A stretch of 64,000 nucleotides of DNA, taken from positions 734,001-798,000 of the forward strand of contig CANLUY010000001.1 in NCBI GenBank assembly GCA_947494435.1. Direction: 5' to 3'. Each line of letters opens with the position of its first letter. Within the stretch, counting starts at the first letter, position 1. The position numbers and the translations under genes are program-made. Positions 39,835-48,724 of the stretch are shown here, in pieces. This DNA is from an uncultured Litoreibacter sp. (GTDB lineage Bacteria; Pseudomonadota; Alphaproteobacteria; Rhodobacterales; Rhodobacteraceae). The notes below the pieces were generated by a model. It did not search any database. It saw only the letters and a list, made by a program, of their open reading frames with translations, and was not told the origin of the DNA.

Positions 39835-40828
39835 CACCCGAGATCACGGTGGCGGGTTGGACGCGGCCATTGCCGAATTTGGCGGGGTGCGCGCGGATTG
39901 GCTGGACCTGTCGACGGGGATTAATCCGATCCCATACCCGATTGGCGAGCTAGACCCTGAGCTATGGGCCGCGCTGCCAGACCGCACAGCACAGACGCGT
40001 TTGATCACTGCGGCGCGCAAGTTTTGGAACGTGCCTGACGACGCGCATATCGTTGCGGCGCCAGGCACCTCTGCCCTGATCGCGCGTATGCCGGAATTGA
40101 CGGATTTCAGCGGCGCCTACATCCCTGGCCCGACGTATAATGAGCATGCGGCGGCTTTTGCTGCGGCGTATAAATTGAACGATCCTGAAGACAGTGACGC
40201 ACCTACGCATATCTACGTACATCCGAACAATCCCACGGGCAGGCTTTGGCCTGCGATGGACATTGGTCAGGCGAAACTTACGATTGTCGATGAGAGCTTT
40301 TGCGACCTGATGCCGGACGCGTCTCATGTTGCGAAGTCCGCGCAGGACGGCGTCGTTGTGCTGAAGAGCTTTGGGAAGTTCTGGGGGCTGGCGGGATTGC
40401 GGCTTGGCTTCGCGATCGGAACACACCGCACCTTGTCGCCCGTCGATGAGATTGATGTGGGCCTTGGGGATCCCGAAATTTTGCCCCGCGCCTCGCTTGA
40501 AGACATGCTGGGGCCATGGCCTATTGCGGGGCCTGCGTTGGACATCGCGGCGCGCGCTTTGGAAGATCACGCTTGGGCAGAGGCAACGCGGGCGCGATTG
40601 GGCCAAGACGCCGCGCGACTTGATCGCTTGATGGAAAATGCAGGCGCGCAAGTTGTTGGAGGGACCGATTTGTTCCGTCTTTACGATGTCGGGGATGCGG
40701 ATGCGTGGCAGCGCCGCTTAGCCGTTGGTCGTGTCTGGTCGCGGCAGTTCCCGTATTCTGACGGTTGGCTGCGTTTAGGCTTACCCGCGCCAGACCGCTG
40801 GGCGCAGCTTGAGGCCGCATTGGCATGA
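39827..40828 (+). CDS. cobC: Threonine-phosphate decarboxylase CobC/CobD type
   Basis: A 333-residue class I/II PLP enzyme that makes (R)-1-amino-2-propanol phosphate from threonine phosphate for the nucleotide loop of cobalamin. It has [13 protein letters not shown] near the start, the substrate-binding segment [13 protein letters not shown], and the PLP lysine in [18 protein letters not shown] use the ATG at 39827, overlapping the DUF1636 stop; the upstream frame to 39683 is internal to DUF1636. cbiB follows with a four-base overlap, so precursor synthesis and attachment are coupled. Confidence 0.93.
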   Translation: MTDTRDHGGGLDAAIAEFGGVRADWLDLSTGINPIPYPIGELDPELWAALPDRTAQTRLITAARKFWNVPDDAHIVAAPGTSALIARMPELTDFSGAYIPGPTYNEHAAAFAAAYKLNDPEDSDAPTHIYVHPNNPTGRLWPAMDIGQAKLTIVDESFCDLMPDASHVAKSAQDGVVVLKSFGKFWGLAGLRLGFAIGTHRTLSPVDEIDVGLGDPEILPRASLEDMLGPWPIAGPALDIAARALEDHAWAEATRARLGQDAARLDRLMENAGAQVVGGTDLFRLYDVGDADAWQRRLAVGRVWSRQFPYSDGWLRLGLPAPDRWAQLEAALA

Positions 40829-41727
40829 TCCTTGCTGCCGCCATGATCTTGGATGCTGCGCTGGGGGAGCCAAAATGGCTCTGGGATCGGCTTCCGCATC
40901 CGGCTGTTGTCATGGGGCGTTCCATCGCTTGGCTAGATGTACGGATGAACATCGGTGCGCGGCGAGTGATGGGGGTGTTCATGATCCTCGTGCTTGTTTG
41001 TGTTGCCGGCTTAATCGGGGCTGTCATCAGCGCCCTTCCCTTCGGTCCCGTCTTCAGCGCACTCATTGCCGCTATGTTACTCGCGCAGCGCAGCTTGTGT
41101 GAGCATGTCGCAGCGGTTGGGAACGCGCTTAGGCTTAGCCTTGGCGACGGGCGGAGTGCCGTTGCGATGATTGTCGGGCGTGATGTGTCCAAAATGGATG
41201 AGGCCGCCGTTGCGCGCTCTGCCATTGAAAGCGGGGCTGAGAACTTGTCGGACGGTGTGATCGCGCCTGCATTTTGGTTTCTGATCGCGGGGCTGCCCGG
41301 CATATTGATCTACAAAGCCATCAACACGGCGGACAGCATGGTGGGCTACCGCACCGAGCGCTACGAAGAATTCGGTTGGGCCTCCGCACGGCTTGATGAT
41401 CTGGTCAACTGGATCCCCGCACGACTGACCGCGCTTTTAATCATGGCTTCGCATCTACGGTGGGATGTTTGGCCAATCATTAGAAGGGACGCGGGTCTGC
41501 ACCGCTCCCCCAATGCGGGATGGCCCGAGGCTGCGATGGCGGGCGTATTGGGTGTCGCCTTGTCCGGTCCGCGCAGCTATGACGGTGAAATGCGGGACTT
41601 TCCCTTCGTAAACGCGGATGCGCGGCATCATCTGACCGCGGATGATATAGACGGCTCCGTTGGTGTTTTATGGCGTGCATGGGCGTTGTGCCTGCTGCTG
41701 GTGGTGCTGTTAGGTTTGATTTTCTAA
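40825..41727 (+). CDS. cbiB: Adenosylcobinamide-phosphate synthase CbiB/CobD
   Basis: An integral membrane enzyme of 300 residues that joins adenosylcobyric acid with aminopropanol phosphate. Family segments are [20 protein letters not shown] at the start, [40 protein letters not shown] and [20 protein letters not shown], and the last [18 protein letters not shown]. Several hydrophobic helices are visible. The gene overlaps cobC (ATGA). Nomenclature differs: cbiB in Salmonella, cobD in Pseudomonas. Confidence 0.96.
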   Translation: MILAAAMILDAALGEPKWLWDRLPHPAVVMGRSIAWLDVRMNIGARRVMGVFMILVLVCVAGLIGAVISALPFGPVFSALIAAMLLAQRSLCEHVAAVGNALRLSLGDGRSAVAMIVGRDVSKMDEAAVARSAIESGAENLSDGVIAPAFWFLIAGLPGILIYKAINTADSMVGYRTERYEEFGWASARLDDLVNWIPARLTALLIMASHLRWDVWPIIRRDAGLHRSPNAGWPEAAMAGVLGVALSGPRSYDGEMRDFPFVNADARHHLTADDIDGSVGVLWRAWALCLLLVVLLGLIF

Positions 41728-41742
41728 ATGAAGAGGTGCGTG

Positions 41743-42912
41743 ATGCGCGGAGCGATTTTTGGATGTTTGTTGGCGGCCCTGCCTGTCTCTGCGGTGGCGC
41801 AATCCTGTGGTGGCAGTTTCAATGGCTTCGTCTCACAATTGAAGACGGAGGCTGTGGCCAAGGGGCATCCCAAGGCGCAGGTTGATGCGTTTTTCAGCGG
41901 CGTGCGCAAGGATCCGAAGGTGATCAAAGCCGACCGCAGCCAAGGGGTCTTCAAAAAGAGCTTCACGGAATTTGCACGCGCCGTCATTAGCAAGAACCGT
42001 CTGGATAAAGGGCGTGCCAATGCGCGCAAATACGCCTCCATCTTCAAGCGGGCGGAGCGGGAGTACGGTATCCCCTCCGGCGTTCTTCTGGCGTTTTGGG
42101 CGCTGGAAACCGATTACGGATCGTTCCAAGGCAATTTCAACACGCTGAACGCGCTGGTGACCTTGTCGCATGATTGCAGACGCCCGCAGTTGTTTCGCCC
42201 GCAAGTCTTTGCAGCGTTAGAGCTTTACGAGCGGGGCGGCTTTGATCCGCGCAACACAACGGGCGCTTGGGCGGGGGAGATCGGCATGGTGCAGATGCTG
42301 CCCGAAGACATTATCCGCCACGGTGTTGACGGCGATGGCAACGGGCGTGTCGATCTGAAAGGCTCTGTTCCCGATGCGATCTTGTCCGGTGCCAAGATGC
42401 TGCGCGGGTTTGGGTGGCAGCCGGGCCAGCCGTGGCTGCAGGAAGTGACCGTGCCCGCTGAAATGGATTGGTCCAAAACGGGGCTCAATACAGCGTTTCC
42501 TCCATCGGAGTGGGCGCGCATGGGTGTCAAACCGCGCGGCGGTGCGTTTCAGGGTGGGGGTGCTGCGTCCATCTTGTTGCCGCAAGGCCGTAAGGGGCCT
42601 GCCTTCATCGCGTACCCGAATTACCGCATCTATTTCGATTGGAACCAAAGCTATGTCTATGTGACGACAGCCGCCTATTTCGCCACACGGCTGTCGGGTG
42701 CGCCAGTGTTTAACGCGGGCAATCCGGAGGCGGGGCTTACAGATAGCGAGATGAAGCAATTGCAGAAGAAGCTGGCCCAGCGCGGGTATAATGTCGGCAA
42801 GATTGACGGGATACTTGGCTCGGGTACGCGTGCCGCTGTTCAGGCCGAGCAAAAGCGCCTTGGGTTACCGGCTGATGCGTGGCCGACGCGGGCATTTCTG
42901 TCTAAGCTCTAG
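41743..42912 (+). CDS. Lytic murein transglycosylase (MltB type) with C-terminal peptidoglycan-binding domain
   Basis: A periplasmic enzyme of 389 residues that cleaves peptidoglycan to 1,6-anhydromuropeptides. A signal peptide (MRGAIFGCLLAALPVSAVAQ) is followed by the MltB/GH103 domain, with the catalytic glutamate in LLAFWALETDYGSFQGNF and the family segment WAGEIGMVQMLPEDI. A PG_binding_1 domain ends the protein (LQKKLAQRGYNVGKIDGILG, TRAAVQAEQKRLGLP). I use the second ATG at 41743, which has GAGGTG before it; the ATG at 41728 directly abuts the cbiB stop and lacks a ribosome site. Confidence 0.93.
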   Translation: MRGAIFGCLLAALPVSAVAQSCGGSFNGFVSQLKTEAVAKGHPKAQVDAFFSGVRKDPKVIKADRSQGVFKKSFTEFARAVISKNRLDKGRANARKYASIFKRAEREYGIPSGVLLAFWALETDYGSFQGNFNTLNALVTLSHDCRRPQLFRPQVFAALELYERGGFDPRNTTGAWAGEIGMVQMLPEDIIRHGVDGDGNGRVDLKGSVPDAILSGAKMLRGFGWQPGQPWLQEVTVPAEMDWSKTGLNTAFPPSEWARMGVKPRGGAFQGGGAASILLPQGRKGPAFIAYPNYRIYFDWNQSYVYVTTAAYFATRLSGAPVFNAGNPEAGLTDSEMKQLQKKLAQRGYNVGKIDGILGSGTRAAVQAEQKRLGLPADAWPTRAFLSKL

Positions 42913-42951
42913 GCAGTGTCTATCTTTTGATCAGCGGCACGCGAGACGGCG

Positions 42952-45900
42952 TCACGCGACCATCTGCTCCGCTTTTTTCAGATCGACAGACACGAGCTGA
43001 GAGACCCCGAGTTCAGCCATAGTCACGCCAAACAGACGGTCCATGCGGGCCATCGTCACGGCGTGGTGGGTGATGATCAAGAAGCGCGTGTTGGTCCGGC
43101 GCGTCATCTCATCCAAGAGATCGCAGAAGCGGGTGACGTTGGCATCGTCTAGCGGCGCATCGACCTCGTCGAGCACACAGATCGGCGCAGGGTTCGCGAG
43201 GAACACCGCGAAGATCAGGGCCAGAGCGGTCAAGGTCTGCTCGCCCCCCGACAGCAGGCTCAGCGTCGACAATTTCTTGCCCGGCGGTTGGCACATGATC
43301 TCCAGCCCGGCTTCCAGCGGGTCATCACTTTCAACCATGACAAGCTTGGCTTCGCCGCCGCCAAAGAGATGTTTGAACAGCGTCGCAAAGCTTCCATTCA
43401 CTTCTTCAAAGGCGGTCAGCAGGCGTTCGCGGCCTTCTTTGTTCAGCGATGCAATTCCGGTGCGCAGCTTGCCGATCGCATCATGGAGATCGGTTTTCTC
43501 CTTCTCCAGACTGTCATGCTCTTCTTGCACCTCGCGGGCGTCTTCCTCGGCGCGCAGGTTCACGGCGCCCAGTGCATCGCGCTGGCGCTTCAGGCGGTTG
43601 ACGTCGTTTTCGATTTGCTCGGATGCGGGCATTTTCTCGGGATCGGCGTCGAGAGTTTCCAGCAGCGCGTCGGGCGTAGTTTCCATCTCTTCACGGATGC
43701 GGTCGACGGCGACTGTGACGGTTTCTTTCGCGGCCTCAGCGCGCGCCTCTGACCGGGCGCGGGCTTCGCGGGCTTCGGATGCGTTGCGCTCTGCGTCGCG
43801 TTCGGTCTGGACGGCTTCGCGCAGGATCGTTTCGGCCTCAGCCAATTTGTCAGACGCGGTCCGGCGGCGGGCTTCTGCTTCCTCGATGGCGGAGGCAAGT
43901 TCGTCGCGTTTCGCGGCGATTTCTTCAGGGGCGCTAGAGGCCTCTTTCAACTCTCCTTCAGACGAAACTTTGCGCTCTTCCAGTTCTGCGATGCGCTTTT
44001 CAGCGGTCGCGAGACGGTGTTTCCAACCACTGATCTCCGTCGTGATTTCTTGGCTGCGCTTCAAGCGCTGTTCGCCTTCGCGGCGTAGTTCATCATGGGC
44101 GGAGCGTTTGGCGAGCATGGTCATCCGCGCCGCCTCAACGGTCATTTTTACGTCTTCGATCTGGGCACGCGCGGCCTCAAGATCGCCCAGATCAGCGACA
44201 CCTTTTTCAGCTTCCTGTTGACGACCGCGTGCGGCCATCGCTTCTTCTTCATAGCGGGTCACGGCGAGCGAGAGGGTTTCTTGCTTGCCTTCCGCCATCG
44301 ACTGCTCGCCTTCGGCGCGCGACAATGCGCGGCTCGCTTCGGCCATTTTGCGGTCGGCGTCGCGACGGGCATCCCTTGCGGCCCGGTCCTTAGCAGTGAG
44401 GTTTTCAAGCTGAGCGATCAGATGCTCATGCGCGGCCTTTGCGCCATCGGCGTTGGCGGTGGCGCGTTCCAGTCCCTGCTTCAGCTCTTCCAAGCGGTTA
44501 AGTTGCTGCAAACGCAACGCGGCAGAGCTTGGTGCGTCTTCCGCATCGGTGCGGAACCCGTCCCAGCGCCACAGATCGCCTTCGACGGAAACAAGGCGTT
44601 GACCGGGATAGAGGTCTTTTTGTAGGCGCGGGCCAGCCTCTGCATCGACAAGGCCAACTTGACTCATGCGGCGGGCCAGCACGTCGGGGATCGTCACATA
44701 TTCGGTCAAGGCTTTAACGCCGGAGGGCAGGCGTTGCACCTCATCGTAGTCGGGCATTTGCGCCCAACCAGTCGGATCATCGGGTTCGATTTGCGGGGCG
44801 CGCAGGTCGTCGGACAATGCGGCACCCAGCGCTTTTTCGTAGCCGGATTTGACCTGCACCACGTCGAGCAGTTGACTGCCATCTGCGGTGTCGCGTTCCA
44901 CCAGTTTGGCAAGTGCCGTTGCCTCTGCCCGCAACGCGTTGGCTTCGCCTTCGGCCTCTGAGCGTTGGGCGCGGGCGGTGGCTTCGCGGGTTTGCGCGTC
45001 GCCGCGTTGGGTGTCGATCTCTGCCAGCGCGGCATCTGCATCTTCGGCCAGCTGCGCGGCTTCCGTTGAGGCAGTTTGTGCGGTCACCAGATCGGCGGCC
45101 GCTTTGGTCACGCTTTCTGCCGCTTCGGCCACAGCGCCGCGCGCTTTGACGGCCTCGCCCTCGTAACGGTCGAGCGTCTTGGTCGCATCTTCCAACAAAC
45201 GGTGGGCGGATTGGTGACGAGCCGCAAGGCGGGCCACATCTTCGGTCTGCTCCGACAAGGCAGTTTCGCGGTCAGACAGGATATTGGCAGCCTCGCGCGC
45301 GTCCGTGCCCGCAAGATCAAGCTTGTCTGTGTGTCCGGCGGAAGCTTTCGCAAGCTCTTTCTCTTCCCATTCCAGCCGTTCGATGGTTTCGCCCGCGTCT
45401 TTGTTCAACGCCGCTTCGCGTTCAATGTCGTTGCCAAGCTGTGCGATGCGCGCGGTCAGTGTCTCAATCGTGCGTTTGGCCTGATCTTCCTGATCGGAGA
45501 GCGTGTCACGTTGTACCTGCAGACGTTGCAGAATTGCGGCGGCGACTGCTTCTTCCTCGCGCAATGGGGGAAGGGCTGCTTCTTGTGTTTCGCGCAGCTT
45601 TGCCGCTTCGCGGGCCTGACGTTCTGATTGCGCCGCGATTTGGGTGCGTTCGGTGAGTTCCGCAGCCGTGGCTGCGCGCGTTTCATCGGCTTCTTTCCAG
45701 CGGCGATAAAGCAACAAGCCTTCAGATCGGCGCAGGTCTTCGCCGATTTCGCGGTAGCGCGCTGCTTGGCGGGCTTGGCGCGCAAGTTGGCTGAGTTGCG
45801 CGGCGAGTTGTTCCAAAACATCCTCGACACGGGCCAGATTGGTCTCGGCGCCGTTCAGCTTCAATTCGGCCTCATGGCGGCGTTGATACAAGCCGGAGAT

Positions 45901-46407
45901 GCCAGCGGCCTCTTCCAGAATACGGCGGCGGGCCTTGGGGCGCGCGTTGATCAGTTCCGAGATTTGGCCTTGGCGCACAAGAGCTGGTGAATGCGCGCCG
46001 GTGGAGGCATCAGCAAAGAGCATCTGCACATCTTTCGCGCGCACATCCTTGCCATTGGTCTTGTAGGCAGAGCCCGCGTCACGGGTGATGCGGCGGATAA
46101 TTTCGAGCGTGTCGAGATCGTTAAATCCTGCTGGTGCGAGCCGCTCCCCATTGTCGATTTGCAAGGAGACTTCCGCAAAATTGCGCGCTGGTCGCGACAT
46201 TGCACCGGCAAAAATCACGTCTTCCATGCCGCCACCGCGCATGGCTTTGGCGCGGTTTTCGCCCATCACCCAGCGCAAGGCTTCCAGCAGATTAGACTTG
46301 CCACAGCCGTTCGGCCCGACCACACCGGTCAGCCCGTCGGCAATGATCAGCTCCGTTGGATCAACGAAGCTTTTGAAGCCGTTCAATCTGAGTTTCGAAA
46401 AGCGCAA
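42952..46407 (-). CDS. smc: Chromosome segregation protein SMC
   Basis: The condensin ATPase that compacts and segregates the chromosome. Residues about 1-165 form the N-terminal ATPase lobe with Walker A VVGPNGCGKSN; two long coiled-coil arms (about 170-500 and 670-1000) flank a hinge (about 510-650). The C-terminal lobe has the ABC signature TLSLLSGGEQTLTALAL and Walker B ICVLDEVDAPLDDAN. I place the start at a TTG at 46407 because LRFSKLRLNGFKSFVDPTEL is the standard N-terminus; an ATG at 46518 would add 37 unrelated residues. The resulting 1151 residues match relatives. Confidence 0.96.
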   Translation of the reverse strand: MRFSKLRLNGFKSFVDPTELIIADGLTGVVGPNGCGKSNLLEALRWVMGENRAKAMRGGGMEDVIFAGAMSRPARNFAEVSLQIDNGERLAPAGFNDLDTLEIIRRITRDAGSAYKTNGKDVRAKDVQMLFADASTGAHSPALVRQGQISELINARPKARRRILEEAAGISGLYQRRHEAELKLNGAETNLARVEDVLEQLAAQLSQLARQARQAARYREIGEDLRRSEGLLLYRRWKEADETRAATAAELTERTQIAAQSERQAREAAKLRETQEAALPPLREEEAVAAAILQRLQVQRDTLSDQEDQAKRTIETLTARIAQLGNDIEREAALNKDAGETIERLEWEEKELAKASAGHTDKLDLAGTDAREAANILSDRETALSEQTEDVARLAARHQSAHRLLEDATKTLDRYEGEAVKARGAVAEAAESVTKAAADLVTAQTASTEAAQLAEDADAALAEIDTQRGDAQTREATARAQRSEAEGEANALRAEATALAKLVERDTADGSQLLDVVQVKSGYEKALGAALSDDLRAPQIEPDDPTGWAQMPDYDEVQRLPSGVKALTEYVTIPDVLARRMSQVGLVDAEAGPRLQKDLYPGQRLVSVEGDLWRWDGFRTDAEDAPSSAALRLQQLNRLEELKQGLERATANADGAKAAHEHLIAQLENLTAKDRAARDARRDADRKMAEASRALSRAEGEQSMAEGKQETLSLAVTRYEEEAMAARGRQQEAEKGVADLGDLEAARAQIEDVKMTVEAARMTMLAKRSAHDELRREGEQRLKRSQEITTEISGWKHRLATAEKRIAELEERKVSSEGELKEASSAPEEIAAKRDELASAIEEAEARRRTASDKLAEAETILREAVQTERDAERNASEAREARARSEARAEAAKETVTVAVDRIREEMETTPDALLETLDADPEKMPASEQIENDVNRLKRQRDALGAVNLRAEEDAREVQEEHDSLEKEKTDLHDAIGKLRTGIASLNKEGRERLLTAFEEVNGSFATLFKHLFGGGEAKLVMVESDDPLEAGLEIMCQPPGKKLSTLSLLSGGEQTLTALALIFAVFLANPAPICVLDEVDAPLDDANVTRFCDLLDEMTRRTNTRFLIITHHAVTMARMDRLFGVTMAELGVSQLVSVDLKKAEQMVA

Positions 46408-46628
46408 TTGCCTGCTCGCCCATTGGAATCGGGTCTGTGTTCGGACGATTGTTTGGAACGCCGCCCGATGAGTCAACGCCAATTGTCCATATATGGCGGA
46501 GCAAGGCGGCTTATCCACAGGATGTTGCGGCGATCGGAGGTTTTCAGCCGTAAAGAAGCGCCGTATTTTTCACAATTTTGCCTAAAATTAACGGCATCCT
46601 TCGGGCTCTGCACCTTGGGATATCTGCT

Positions 46629-46919
46629 ATGCTGCTCGTTCTGATCCTCGTCTATTCTTATATCGTCGCCGTCAATTTGGCCGCGTTTACTGCTGTTGGC
46701 TGGGATAAAAGATGCGCCCGTCGTGAGGCGAGACGCGTCCCAGAGGCCCTGCTTTTGGGGTTAGCTGCTTTTGGCGGCTGGCTTGGGACAAAGGCCGGGC
46801 AAAAGGTGTTTCGCCACAAAACCCGCAAGGAAAGCTTTGTTGGCGCTATGAAGGCGATCCCGCTGCTGCACCTTGTTTTGGCAAGCGGTGCCGTCTTGGG
46901 AATTGCCGCAACAACCTGA
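46629..46919 (+). CDS. DUF1294 membrane protein
   Basis: A 96-residue membrane protein of the DUF1294 family. The first helix LLVLILVYSYIVAVNLAAFT is followed by the family motif W-D-K-R-x-A (GWDKRCARREARRVPEALLL), then AAFGGWLGTKAGQKVFRHKT, another family hallmark, and a last helix (LLHLVLASGAVLGIAA). The first in-frame start at 46578 is a TTG; I prefer the ATG at 46629. Function unknown; the family sometimes occurs fused to a cold-shock domain. Confidence 0.87.
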   Translation: MLLVLILVYSYIVAVNLAAFTAVGWDKRCARREARRVPEALLLGLAAFGGWLGTKAGQKVFRHKTRKESFVGAMKAIPLLHLVLASGAVLGIAATT

Positions 46920-46992
46920 TCGCGCCTTCCCCTTCGTAACTGGCTGTCCTATCAAGGCTGGAAGATAATCCGGTTTTGAAAGGCAAAGCGTC

Positions 46993-47538
46993 ATGTACGA
47001 GAAACTTCACCTAGGCTGCGGCGTCAAAAAGCTTGAGGGCTACTTTCACGTCGATGCTTTGGACTATCCGCATGTCGACAAGATCGGTCCCGTAGACGAT
47101 CTGAGCTTCATTGAAGATGGGCAAGTGGGCCACATCTACGCCTGTCATTTGCTGGAGCACTTTGGGCGCAAGGCGCATGTCGAGGTTTTGCGCGAATGGC
47201 GTCGTGTTCTGCGCCCCGGTGGCACGCTGCGTTTGGCTGTGCCGGATTTTCAGGCCTGCGCTGAATTGTATGTGGCCGGAAAGCTGCCAAACGGTCTGGA
47301 AACGATCCGTGGCCTTTTGATGGGCGGCCAGCGGGATGAATACGACTACCATAAGGTTGTTTTCGATAAGCCGACCCTGTCTCAGACACTGCTTGATGTG
47401 GGATTCTCTTCTGTGGATGAATGGGATTGGACGACCACGGATCACGCGCATATGGACGACTATTCCCAAGCGTATTTGCCCCATATGGACAAGGAAAACG
47501 GGCGTTTGGTCTCTTTGAACCTTGAAGCCGTCGCGTAA
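46993..47538 (+). CDS. SAM-dependent methyltransferase (class I)
   Basis: A 181-residue protein of the methyltransferase-11/type-11-like group often linked to polysaccharide genes. SAM-binding motif I is KLHLGCGVKKLEGYFHVD; motif for the central strand is GHIYACHLLEHFGRK; and WRRVLRPGGTLRLAVPDFQA is the strand-5 segment. It is short but complete for a catalytic core. Acceptor unknown; sugar or lipid is plausible. It lies just upstream of the cobalamin riboswitch but is followed by about 60 bases of noncoding sequence first, so probably a separate unit. Confidence 0.88.
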   Translation: MYEKLHLGCGVKKLEGYFHVDALDYPHVDKIGPVDDLSFIEDGQVGHIYACHLLEHFGRKAHVEVLREWRRVLRPGGTLRLAVPDFQACAELYVAGKLPNGLETIRGLLMGGQRDEYDYHKVVFDKPTLSQTLLDVGFSSVDEWDWTTTDHAHMDDYSQAYLPHMDKENGRLVSLNLEAVA

Positions 47539-47598
47539 ACGGGCCGATTTGTCGGAATCTGCCTTGACCCGTTGCCCGTTGCAGGCGCATGTTGAACC

Positions 47599-47794
47599 CG
47601 CATGGTTCCTTGCGTCGACGCAAAGCGTTGTGAGGAAAAATGGGAATTCGGTGCGCGTGACCCAAACAGGGACGCTATGCCGGAGCCGCCCCCGCGACTG
47701 TAAGCGGTGAGTGCCTGTCGAACGATGCCACTGGAGCAATCCGGGAAGGCCAGATAGTGCACCTCGACCCGCGAGCCAGGAGACCAGCCATGCG
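47599..47794 (+). promoter_or_regulatory. Cobalamin riboswitch
   Basis: The leader of cbtB contains conserved cobalamin-riboswitch parts: a closing stem CGCATGG (47599-47605) with CCATGCG (47788-47794), then AATTCGGTGCG, CCGGAGCCGCCCCCGCGACTG-type core around 47680-47700, GCCACTGG near 47727, GGGAAGGC, and the B12 box GAGCCAGGAGACC at about 47773-47785. Adenosylcobalamin binding would repress the cobalt uptake and cobN genes. AGCCAT at 47786-47791 can alternatively pair with ATGGCT at 47807-47812, giving a switch hairpin before the cbtB ribosome site AGGAG. Confidence 0.97.
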
Positions 47795-47844
47795 TATTGA
47801 AACCCAATGGCTGTCGGGTGTGACGGCTTACAGGAGATGACGAC

Positions 47845-48033
47845 ATGAAAAAAGACGCAACAGTGATCGCGCAAACGCAATCCAAAGCGGCTTCCAATGC
47901 AGACCTATTCGGGATCGCCGGCGCGGTTCTTCTGGGTCTGACCCTGCTTTTCGCAGCGGGCTTTGCGCAGGCGAACGTCCTGCATGACACAGCCCATGAC
48001 ATGCGCCACGCCATGTCGTTCCCCTGCCACTAA
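47845..48033 (+). CDS. cbtB: CbtB cobalt transporter subunit
   Basis: A 62-residue membrane protein with one transmembrane helix (LFGIAGAVLLGLTLLFAAGF) and a C-terminal histidine-rich segment, NVLHDTAHDMRHAMSFPCH, which matches the metal-binding end of CbtB. With CbtA it is predicted to take up cobalt. It lies directly downstream of the cobalamin riboswitch with AGGAG nine bases before the ATG. CbtA begins five bases after its stop. Confidence 0.95.
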   Translation: MKKDATVIAQTQSKAASNADLFGIAGAVLLGLTLLFAAGFAQANVLHDTAHDMRHAMSFPCH

Positions 48034-48037
48034 GCAG

Positions 48038-48724
48038 ATGCTTAAACAAATATTGACCAGCGCTGTGTTCGCTGGGGTTGCCGCGGGCGTGCTTGCCGCC
48101 CTTCTGCAACTGTGGTTGGTCGTTCCATTGATCATGGAGGCCGAGCTGTACGAGTCAGGTGCGCGCGTCCATTTTGCGACGGATGGCTCTACGCAATCTG
48201 ACCGTGGTGCGCCTTCCGTCTGGGAAGAGCCTTTGCGCCACATCTATACAATCGGCTTTAGTGCTGTGACGTTCTCCGCCTATGCGTTTCTGCTGGTGGC
48301 GGGCTTCGCTTTGGCACGCCGGTTCGGTCATGAGGTCACGGTACGCGGTGGCGCGGTCTGGGGCCTGTGCGGCGCAATCGTTGTCGCGCTTGCCCCTGCC
48401 GTTGGTATGCCGCCGGAATTGCCCGGTGCCATCGGGGCTGAGGTCGGTCCGCGTCAGTTGTGGTATCTGCTTTGCGTGCTCTGCACGATTGCCGGACTAG
48501 GCGCGATCGCCTTTGGCAATAGCGGAATTGTTGCGCTGATCGGGGCCGTGATCATCGCCGTGCCACATCTGATTGGTGCCCCGCATCTGGATACGTATTT
48601 CGGTGTCGCGCCAGCGGAACTGGCGTCTGAATTTGTTGCCCGCGTCTTGGGCGTTGCCGCTATCTCATGGGTCTTGCTCGGGCTGTTTGCCGCGATGTTC
48701 TGGACCCAACAGGAGGATCTTTAA
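48038..48724 (+). CDS. cbtA: CbtA cobalt transporter subunit
   Basis: A 228-residue membrane protein with several transmembrane helices: KQILTSAVFAGVAAGVLAAL at the N-terminus, AYAFLLVAGFALARR, LCGAIVVALAPAVG and later GNSGIVALIGAVIIAVPHLI. The pattern AVGMPPELPG and HLIGAPHL are typical of CbtA, whose His residues may bind cobalt. I start at the ATG at 48038; the longer frame from 47963 lies inside cbtB. The stop TAA shares its last base with the cobW ATG. Confidence 0.95.
   Translation: MLKQILTSAVFAGVAAGVLAALLQLWLVVPLIMEAELYESGARVHFATDGSTQSDRGAPSVWEEPLRHIYTIGFSAVTFSAYAFLLVAGFALARRFGHEVTVRGGAVWGLCGAIVVALAPAVGMPPELPGAIGAEVGPRQLWYLLCVLCTIAGLGAIAFGNSGIVALIGAVIIAVPHLIGAPHLDTYFGVAPAELASEFVARVLGVAAISWVLLGLFAAMFWTQQEDL

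Noticed and set aside
42952-46518. Longer N-terminal form of Smc from an ATG at 46518
   Set aside because: The 37 extra residues do not match any Smc N-terminus; the TTG at 46407 gives the standard start.
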